Shown here: positions 1 through 4,212 of the stretch, in pieces | Layout: every line of letters starts with the position of its first letter | How positions within the stretch are numbered: the stretch's first letter is position 1 | Source of the DNA: an uncultured Neisseria sp. | GTDB taxonomy: Bacteria > Pseudomonadota > Gammaproteobacteria > Burkholderiales > Neisseriaceae | Assembly: GCA_947097615.1 (NCBI GenBank) | Contig: CAMURX010000087.1 | Span: forward strand, 1-7,027 | DNA: 7,027 bases | Direction of reading: 5' to 3' | Program-made: the position numbers and the translations under genes | The notes under the pieces: generated by a model | Seen by the model: only the letters and a program-made list of their open reading frames with translations | What the model was told of the DNA's origin: nothing | Databases searched by the model: none

Positions 1-173
1 TGTTTGCCTACGGTGTAAGAGTGCCATAGTGTTTGTGGATTGATGCGGTTGCCGCCGTTGAAATACTTGTTACAACATTTGCATTTGTATCGTTGGCGAC
101 CTTGATGCTTACCATTCTTTTTGACCTATTTTGAGCCGCAAAAAGGGCATTTTTTGTGTTCAAAGGTTTTGAC
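1..173 (-). pseudogene. Decayed transposase gene, N-terminal zinc-ribbon part, cut by window edge
   Basis: Read on the minus strand from 173, the frame gives VKTFEHKKCPFCGSK, then a TAG stop at 128-126. It then continues in the same frame without further stops to the edge, with KNGKHQGRQRYKCKCC and later NGGNRINPQTLWHSY and VGKQ. The two CxxC pairs (CPFC and CKCC), the basic KNGKHQGRQRY stretch between them and the following LWxxYxxGKQ are typical of the N-terminus of zinc-ribbon transposases, such as the variant Zn-binding type of the IS256 group; the family assignment is from memory and tentative. No ATG lies in frame; GTC at 173-171 sits where a start would be expected, so the start may also have decayed. 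The catalytic domain would lie left of the window. The in-frame stop, with homology on both sides, argues for a dead copy rather than a short protein. Confidence 0.6.
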
Positions 174-181
174 TCCGCTTA

Positions 182-202
182 AAGCCTTGTAGCATAAGGC
201 TT
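182..202. repeat. Short inverted repeat next to the transposase remnant
   Basis: AAGCCTT (182-188) and AAGGCTT (196-202) are perfect 7-base inverted repeats with a 7-base loop. They lie just upstream of the transposase remnant read on the minus strand. The pair may belong to the end of the insertion sequence or be a small hairpin. There is no T-run that would make it a good terminator. Confidence 0.35.
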
Positions 203-234
203 GCGGGGGTTTTGGGCAGTAAATTTGTTACTTA

Positions 235-296
235 CGCCGTATTACATACTGTCTGCGGCTTGCTGCCTTGTATCTTTTTTATTTTGGATCACTATA
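235..296. repeat. Degenerate Correia-repeat-like (CREE) half element
   Basis: The stretch reads GCCGTATTACATACTGTCTG, then CGGCTTGCTGCCTTG, then a T-rich part, then GGATCACTATA. I remember the reverse strand of Correia repeat enclosed elements ending with GCCGTACTATTTGTACTGTC, TGCGGCTTCGTCGCCTTGTC and a T-rich stretch closing on AATCCACTATA. Order and spacing agree almost throughout, and the core TACTGTCTGCGGCTT is identical. The opposite terminal repeat is not recognisable to the left, where the transposase remnant begins, so this looks like a worn or truncated half. The comparison is from memory and not aligned. Confidence 0.5.
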
Positions 297-336
297 CATT
301 ATGCAAGCTGTGCTCGCTGAAAGTCCGCATCAGGGT

Positions 337-348
337 TTCAGACGGCCT
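337..348 (-). repeat. DNA uptake sequence, single
   Basis: Perfect AGGCCGTCTGAA on the minus strand in noncoding DNA. It has no paired copy within hairpin distance. Apart from the neighbouring repeats, I see nothing else in 297-453. Confidence 0.9.
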
Positions 349-453
349 TCGGTCGGGAACGGTATTGTTAGTTAAGGGTTCGGATTATCGGGCAGATTTT
401 ACGTTATGAAACTGTCGGTAACGGGATTTGGCAGCAGGACGGGTGGCGGAAAG

Positions 454-498
454 AGGCCGTCTGAAAAGCAGGTTTTCTGTTTTCAGACGGCCTTTTTT
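454..498. terminator. DUS inverted pair forming a terminator-like hairpin
   Basis: A 14-base perfect stem pairs 454-467 with 480-493 around a 12-base loop; each arm contains a complete AGGCCGTCTGAA (454-465 on plus, 482-493 on minus). Such pairs commonly serve as neisserial transcription terminators. It lies 14 bases past the stop of the minus-strand reductase gene ending at 512 and is the natural end of the heme operon. The good T-run (493-498), however, follows the stem on the plus strand; on the minus strand the stem is followed only by CTCTTTCC. It may work both ways, with weaker release of minus-strand transcripts. Confidence 0.75.
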
Positions 499-511
499 AT
501 GCCGCTGCGGT

Positions 512-1144
512 TTAAGCGGTGACGGAATAGACGGTTTCAGACGGCCACGGTTCTGCGGCGATGATGGAGGCGATGGCGGCGGCGAGACCGTTTCTGTCCA
601 TGTAGTCGCGCGGGATTTCTGTGAGACCGGTGTGCAGGGTGTGGCTGCCGCCTTTGTCGTCGCCGAGGCCGCAGGGGCGGAGGATGACCCATTGCAGGGA
701 GCTTTGGCGCAGGCGGTTTTCGGCTTCGGTTTTGGCGCGGACGGCTTCACCGAGGGCTTGTTTGAACATGTCACTCATGCCTTCGTATTGTTCGCCGCAG
801 CCCATGCTGGTGACGAGCAGCAGGCGCGCCTGCGGGGCTTGGGCGGCAAGAGCGTCGATGATGTTGATGTTGCCTGTGGCGTCGCTGCGTACGCCCGCGC
901 TGTTTTTGCCGCCGACGAAGCTGACGACGGTTGTCGGGCGGCTTTGGCGGACGGCGTCGGTGCAGGCTTGCAGGTCGAGGACGTCGGCGGTAAGGGTTTG
1001 CACTTTGTGTTCGGCGTAAAACGGGTCGTCTGCCTGTTCGCTGCTGCGCAAAACGGCGGTGAGGCCGTCTGAAAAGCCGTTTTGGCGCAAGTGGGCGATG
1101 AGGGCGCGGCCGCTTTTGCCGTTGGCGCCGAAGATGGTGATCAT
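512..1144 (-). CDS. chuY: NAD(P)H-binding Rossmann reductase, probable ChuY-like anaerobilin reductase
   Basis: This 210-residue protein is a short atypical SDR (NmrA / NAD(P)-binding PF13460 type). It starts with a beta strand and the dinucleotide loop GANGKSG (residues 6-12). It has a central VTSMGCG strand-turn (111-117) and the family-typical stretch from K138 (KTEAENRLRQSSLQW) into ILRPCGL (154-160). There is no YxxxK catalytic pair of classical SDRs, which fits biliverdin-IXbeta-reductase-like members. In E. coli, ChuY is an enzyme of this fold that reduces anaerobilin, the product made from heme by ChuW, using NADPH. The ChuY call here rests mainly on position: the ATG is one base past the stop of the HutW-HutX gene, with a strong GGGGAGG ribosome site (1157-1151) inside that gene's end, so the two are surely co-transcribed. 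Without the context I would only call it an NAD(P)H-binding oxidoreductase. The protein is likely cytoplasmic. Confidence 0.75.
   Translation of the reverse strand: MITIFGANGKSGRALIAHLRQNGFSDGLTAVLRSSEQADDPFYAEHKVQTLTADVLDLQACTDAVRQSRPTTVVSFVGGKNSAGVRSDATGNINIIDALAAQAPQARLLLVTSMGCGEQYEGMSDMFKQALGEAVRAKTEAENRLRQSSLQWVILRPCGLGDDKGGSHTLHTGLTEIPRDYMDRNGLAAAIASIIAAEPWPSETVYSVTA
536..547 (-). repeat. DUS 10-mer core inside the reductase gene
   Basis: TGGCCGTCTGAA on the minus strand matches the 10-base core but carries T instead of A at the first position. It encodes W-P-S-E near the C-terminus of the reductase. Confidence 0.75.
1062..1073 (+). repeat. DNA uptake sequence inside the reductase gene
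   Basis: Perfect AGGCCGTCTGAA on the plus strand. Read in the gene on the opposite strand it encodes the segment FSDGL (residues 24-28). Confidence 0.9.
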
Positions 1145-1145
1145 G

Positions 1146-2975
1146 TTATGCCTCCCCGACGCCGAAGAGGGCGCGCATGGCTTGGATTTGGCGTTCTATG
1201 AGTTCGCCGTTTTCGTCGCGGCCGACGTAGATTTTGAACATGGCGCCGCCTGCGCGGTTGATGAAGTTGAGGGAGACGGTGCGTTTGCCCATGAAGGGGC
1301 GTTCGACGAGGTAGATGGCGGCGCAGTTTTCGTAGTAGATGTGGCCGTGGATGCCGCCGGGTTCGGGGGCTTCTTTGAAGTTGTAGAAGCCGCGGCCGAC
1401 GCTTCCGTCGGGCAGTTTGCCGGTGACTTCGGCGATGACGTCGGGGGTGTGGGCGATGAAGGTGACGGCTTCGTTCCAGGCGGCTATGGCCTGCATGATT
1501 TCGACGAAGCGGCCGCCGTCGGTTTGGTGCACGGTGCCGGCGGGCAGGCAGTTGATGATTTCCTCAAAAGTGCATTGGTGTTTGGCGGCCAGCATTTCGA
1601 GGATTTGGCCGGGGTTTTCGGCCAGGGTGTCGCGCAGGACGGTTTTTTGTTCTTCGGACAGGGGTTGCATGGATTGCTCCTTTTCTTCGGTTGCGGGAAG
1701 TGCAAGCATGAGCTTGCGGGTGAGGGTGGGCGACCAGTAGCGGCCGCTGGTGTTTAATTCGATGAGGCCGTCTGAATCGGGCGGGTTGGTGAGCCCCATT
1801 TCTTGCCATTGGCGCAGCAGGGCGGTGGCGCGGGGGTGGGCGGCGAACAGGCGGCTGTCGATGCGGCCGAGTTCGATGTCGTGCTGCAGGCGGCCGAGGA
1901 GGTATTTGTTGTCGCTGTGGCGGCTCATGTGGCTGATGTTTTTTTGCCCTGCGGGGGTGGCGAGGTAGTTTTCGAGATCGCTTTGCACCTGGTAGCTGTA
2001 GCCGCCGCCGTTGCCGCCCGCGCCCGAGCCGAAGGCGAGGCAGGGGATGTTGGATTTGACGAGGCTGTTGTACAGGTTGCGCTCGCCGCGCCCGGGGTAG
2101 GCGAAGTGGTTGTTGCTGATTTGTTCCCAGCCCTGATCTGCCATGTAGGCGACAGTGTGGGCGTATTGCACGGCCTGGGTGTCGAAACCGGCGGGGGCGG
2201 GAAACGCGCCCTTTTCTATCATGCGGTTGATGGGCAGGAAGGGGTAGCAGTTGAAGGCGTAGGTGTCGAGTCCGGCCAGCGGCAGGGCGGCGGCGATGTG
2301 CAGGTCGTTTTGCCAGATTTCTTCGGTTTGGCCGGGCAGGCCGAAGATGAGGTCGGCCACCAAAACGGTTTTCAGACGGCCTAAGCGTTCGAGATAGGCC
2401 GCCGCTTCTTCGCCGCTGTGTTTGCGGCCGAGGCGGCGGCGGATGTGGGTGTTGAAGGTTTGCACGCCGATGGAGATGCGGGTGACGCCGGCGTCGATGG
2501 CGGCCTGCGCTTTGTCGAGGTCGAAATGGCTCATGCGGCCTTCGAGGGTGAATTCGCAGTCGTCGGCCAGCGGCAGGTATCGGTAACAGGCGCGGATAAG
2601 GCGGACGAGGTCGTCGGTAAGCAGGGCGGTGGGCGTGCCGCCGCCGAAATAAACGGCGCGGATTTTGCCGCCGCCTTGGCGGATTTGGGCTTCTTGGACG
2701 AGCTCTTCGATAACCTTGTCGGTGTAGCGTTGGCTTTGGTCGTCTTTCCAGGCGTTGCGGTAGAAACCGCAGAAGACGCAGTGGTTGGCGCAGAAGGGGA
2801 TATGCAGATAAGCCAGCGCGTCTTCGTGCAACACAGTTTGCGCCTGCTCGCGCCAAAGCTGCTGCCATTGGCCGTTCGGCACGGGCAGGCCGCCCCAAAT
2901 CGGCATCAGGGCTTGGCGTTCGGGAAAGGCGTCGGGCACGGCTTGGTCGGATCGGATTTTTATTACTTGATTCAT
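1146..2975 (-). CDS. hutW: HutW-HutX fusion: radical SAM anaerobic heme-degradation enzyme plus heme carrier
   Basis: A 609-residue protein with two full-length parts. Residues 1-435 match HutW/ChuW, a HemN-like radical SAM enzyme. They contain DAFPERQALMP (15-25), YLHIPFC with the CxxxCxxC cluster cysteines C62, C66 and C69, YFGGGTPT (109-116), ISIGVQTFN (167-175) and ADLIFGLPGQT (207-217). ChuW is known to open heme without oxygen by SAM-dependent methyl transfer, giving anaerobilin and free iron. Residues 436-609 match HutX/ChuX, a cytosolic heme-binding carrier, with NPGQILEMLA (454-463), FYNF (530-533), GGIHGHIYYEN (540-550) and SLNFINRAGGAMFKIYVGRD (568-587). In other bacteria these are separate neighbouring genes. 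The reductase gene follows after one base. The ATG at 2975 is kept because the frame is closed just upstream and the N-terminus fits the family; no good Shine-Dalgarno is visible there. HemW or coproporphyrinogen oxidase are less likely because of the HutX part. Confidence 0.92.
   Translation of the reverse strand: MNQVIKIRSDQAVPDAFPERQALMPIWGGLPVPNGQWQQLWREQAQTVLHEDALAYLHIPFCANHCVFCGFYRNAWKDDQSQRYTDKVIEELVQEAQIRQGGGKIRAVYFGGGTPTALLTDDLVRLIRACYRYLPLADDCEFTLEGRMSHFDLDKAQAAIDAGVTRISIGVQTFNTHIRRRLGRKHSGEEAAAYLERLGRLKTVLVADLIFGLPGQTEEIWQNDLHIAAALPLAGLDTYAFNCYPFLPINRMIEKGAFPAPAGFDTQAVQYAHTVAYMADQGWEQISNNHFAYPGRGERNLYNSLVKSNIPCLAFGSGAGGNGGGYSYQVQSDLENYLATPAGQKNISHMSRHSDNKYLLGRLQHDIELGRIDSRLFAAHPRATALLRQWQEMGLTNPPDSDGLIELNTSGRYWSPTLTRKLMLALPATEEKEQSMQPLSEEQKTVLRDTLAENPGQILEMLAAKHQCTFEEIINCLPAGTVHQTDGGRFVEIMQAIAAWNEAVTFIAHTPDVIAEVTGKLPDGSVGRGFYNFKEAPEPGGIHGHIYYENCAAIYLVERPFMGKRTVSLNFINRAGGAMFKIYVGRDENGELIERQIQAMRALFGVGEA
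1668..1684 (-). promoter_or_regulatory. Internal ribosome binding site and ATG at the start of the HutX part
   Basis: At the domain junction the minus strand reads AAAAGGAG (1684-1677), a 6-base spacer CAATCC, and an in-frame ATG (1670-1668) encoding M436. From this ATG the product would be a 174-residue HutX, close to the usual size of free HutX. The site is stronger than that of the whole gene, so separate HutX could be made alongside the fusion. Alternatively it is a relic of a former hutX start, left when the hutW stop codon was lost. Confidence 0.6.
1765..1776 (+). repeat. DNA uptake sequence inside the HutW part
   Basis: Perfect AGGCCGTCTGAA on the plus strand; the opposite-strand gene reads it as SDGL (residues 401-404), near the end of the HutW part. 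Confidence 0.9.
2371..2382 (-). repeat. DNA uptake sequence inside the HutW part
   Basis: Perfect AGGCCGTCTGAA on the coding strand, encoding part of GRLKTV (residues 199-204) of the radical SAM domain. Confidence 0.9.
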
Positions 2976-2987
2976 ATTATCATGATA
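2969..2987 (-). promoter_or_regulatory. Weak Fur-box candidate overlapping the hutW start codon
   Basis: TATCATGATAATATGAATC matches 13 of 19 positions of the Fur consensus GATAATGATAATCATTATC, including the whole central GATAAT hexamer. Iron repression would suit a heme-iron release operon. The region is AT-rich, so chance similarity is a real possibility. Confidence 0.3.
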
Positions 2988-2998
2988 TATAATCTAAT

Positions 2999-3033
2999 GG
3001 TAACTATTATTGTATAAAATGATATTATGAATT
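2999..3033 (-). promoter_or_regulatory. Likely promoter of the heme operon
   Basis: Downstream of the FNR site the minus strand has overlapping -10 candidates TATACA (3016-3011), TACAAT (3014-3009) and AATAAT (3011-3006), giving a start near 2999-3004 and a leader of about 25-30 bases. There is no good -35 box, as expected where an activator such as FNR replaces it. Confidence 0.5.
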
Positions 3034-3047
3034 TTGATTTATATCAA
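3034..3047 (-). promoter_or_regulatory. FNR binding site
   Basis: TTGATTTATATCAA is a perfect match to the FNR consensus TTGAT-N4-ATCAA. Its centre (3040.5) lies about 37-42 bases upstream of the start predicted from the -10 candidates, close to the class II activator position of -41.5. Neisseria species have FNR and use it to activate anaerobic genes. An oxygen-independent heme enzyme is a fitting target. Confidence 0.75.
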
Positions 3048-3104
3048 TTTTTGTAAGCGTTTGCCGAAAAGACGCAAACTGCACTTTGCCTAAACACCGA
3101 TTCA

Positions 3105-3134
3105 TTCACAACTAATTATTTTATAAAATATAAT
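3105..3134 (+). promoter_or_regulatory. Possible plus-strand promoter in the intergenic region
   Basis: TTCACA (3105-3110) is followed by an 18-base gap and a perfect TATAAT (3129-3134). A transcript would begin near 3141 and run antisense into the end of the dioxygenase gene. An ATG at 3150, preceded by AGAGG, opens a 23-codon frame ending at 3221, but nothing else supports a peptide there. The area is AT-rich, so chance is possible. Confidence 0.35.
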
Positions 3135-3171
3135 ACAAATTAGAGGCGGATGCTTAACCCATATGCTTTTT

Positions 3172-3183
3172 TTCAGACGGCCT
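3172..3183 (-). repeat. DNA uptake sequence downstream of the dioxygenase gene
   Basis: Perfect AGGCCGTCTGAA on the minus strand, 9 bases past the dioxygenase stop. It is unpaired and forms no terminator hairpin, so transcription from the dioxygenase gene could read into the heme operon. Confidence 0.9.
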
Positions 3184-3191
3184 TTGGCACA

Positions 3192-3989
3192 TCAGCCCAC
3201 TTTCACCGAAGTCATGCTTAAAGAGCCACCAACCAGCGTGTCGTTGAACAGCTCCACCGGTTCGCCCTCATCGCGCAATGCCGCAATATACAAGAGCGGC
3301 AGATAATGCTCGGGCGTGGGTACGGACAACGCGGCGGCATCGCCGAGACGCAGATAATTGGTCAGCGTATCGTTATCCCCCTGTACCAGAGCTTGGTTGA
3401 TGCGGTAGGCAAACTCAAACGCCCACGCGTAGCCCGTGCCGATTTGGTCGGCGTGTTCGCGGCTCATCAGGCGCAGGTTGTGGACGATGTTGCCGCTGCC
3501 TGCCACCAACACGCCTTCGTCACGCAGCGGCCGCAATTTGCGCGCCAGTTCGAAATGCTGCCGCGCGTCGAGCCGGCTGTCGATGCTCAGTTGGACAACC
3601 GGAATGCCGGCATCGGGATACAGGTGCTTCATCACCGTCCACATCCCGTGATCAAAACCACGATCAGGGTTGCCGCGCACGCCTTCGTCCGACAGCAGCC
3701 CGCGCACGCGCGCCGCCAATTCGCGGCTGCCCCGGGCGGGATAATCCACCTGATACAGATCGCGCGGAAAACCGTAAAAGTCGTATATCAGCTCCGGTTG
3801 CGCCGCCTCAGTCACTTCCTGCGACGCGCCATACCAGTGCGCCGACACCATCAGCACGGCTTCGGGCTTGGCAAAGGTCTGCGCGATACGGGCAAAGCCT
3901 TGGTTAAAGGGATTATTGCGTTCGAGCACATTCATCGGGTTGCCGTGGCCGAGAAACAGGGCGGGCATTTTCATTGGTTTGCTGTTCAT
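3192..3989 (-). CDS. ygiD: YgiD-like 4,5-DOPA extradiol dioxygenase (LigB-type fold)
   Basis: The 265-residue protein has the size and motif order of E. coli YgiD, a single-domain class III extradiol ring-cleavage enzyme that opens L-DOPA and related catechols with a metal ion. Expected metal ligands are H15 in LFLGHGNPM (11-19), H51 in MVSAHWYG (47-54) and H228 in PTPEHYLPLL (224-233). Active-site histidines H114 (GFDHGMW, 111-117) and H170 (SGNIVHNLRLM, 165-175) are also present. No signal peptide is seen, so it is cytoplasmic. The ATG at 3989 has AAGAGA about 7 bases upstream. The gene seems to stand alone: about 220 bases separate it from each neighbour. The physiological substrate is unknown; the sequence does not link it to the heme genes. 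Confidence 0.9.
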   Translation of the reverse strand: MNSKPMKMPALFLGHGNPMNVLERNNPFNQGFARIAQTFAKPEAVLMVSAHWYGASQEVTEAAQPELIYDFYGFPRDLYQVDYPARGSRELAARVRGLLSDEGVRGNPDRGFDHGMWTVMKHLYPDAGIPVVQLSIDSRLDARQHFELARKLRPLRDEGVLVAGSGNIVHNLRLMSREHADQIGTGYAWAFEFAYRINQALVQGDNDTLTNYLRLGDAAALSVPTPEHYLPLLYIAALRDEGEPVELFNDTLVGGSLSMTSVKVG

Positions 3990-4025
3990 GATGATTTCTC
4001 TTGTTATGTGTGTGGAAAAGCGCGG

Positions 4026-4054
4026 ATTGTAAGAACGGGGCGGCGGCAGATAAA
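4026..4054 (-). promoter_or_regulatory. Possible promoter of the dioxygenase gene
   Basis: On the minus strand TACAAT (4031-4026) could be the -10 box, with a poor TTTATC (4054-4049) 17 bases upstream. The start would lie near 4019, giving a leader of about 30 bases. Confidence 0.35.
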
Positions 4055-4104
4055 GACGGCTTTTGCAGAGGCTGCGTTAACCGGATGTTGACGATGCGTA
4101 TTCG

Positions 4105-4148
4105 AAGGCCGTCTGAAAACACAAAAAGCGTTTTCAGACGGCCTTTTT
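4105..4148. terminator. DUS inverted pair forming a terminator-like hairpin
   Basis: A 16-base perfect stem pairs 4105-4120 with 4130-4145 around a 9-base loop. Each arm holds AGGCCGTCTGAA (4106-4117 plus, 4133-4144 minus). The T-run 4144-4148 follows the plus-strand stem. It stands between the terminator of the YdgA-like gene and the dioxygenase promoter, so it would insulate the dioxygenase gene from read-through and block any antisense transcript. Confidence 0.75.
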
Positions 4149-4164
4149 GCCCGATTGCGGCAAC

Positions 4165-4191
4165 AAAAAAGCAGGCTGCGCGGCCTGCTTT
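4165..4191 (-). terminator. Rho-independent terminator of the YdgA-like gene
   Basis: On the minus strand AAAGCAGGC (4191-4183), a 6-base loop and GCCTGCTTT (4176-4168) form a perfect 9-base stem, followed by a run of T residues (4170-4165). It starts about 20 bases after the gene's stop codon. This is the clearest intrinsic terminator in the window. Confidence 0.85.
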
Positions 4192-4212
4192 CCCGATGCC
4201 GGTATCGGCTGC

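Noticed and set aside
212..409. Plus-strand frame of 65 codons in the left intergenic region
   Set aside because: It runs through the Correia-like repeat and a DUS, lacks a ribosome site and resembles no known protein.
428..1072. Plus-strand frame of 214 codons opposite the reductase gene
   Set aside because: It is rich in alanine, glycine and valine with no recognisable motifs, and is antisense to a gene with a Rossmann motif and a good ribosome site.
1564..2898. Long minus-strand frame of 444 codons, rich in arginine and proline
   Set aside because: It lies wholly within the hutW-hutX gene in another frame, and its composition is what a GC-rich shadow frame gives. The overlapping frame has clear radical SAM motifs.
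3306..4091. Plus-strand frame of 261 codons opposite the dioxygenase gene
   Set aside because: It is a histidine- and arginine-rich shadow; the opposite strand holds the conserved histidine motifs of the dioxygenase.
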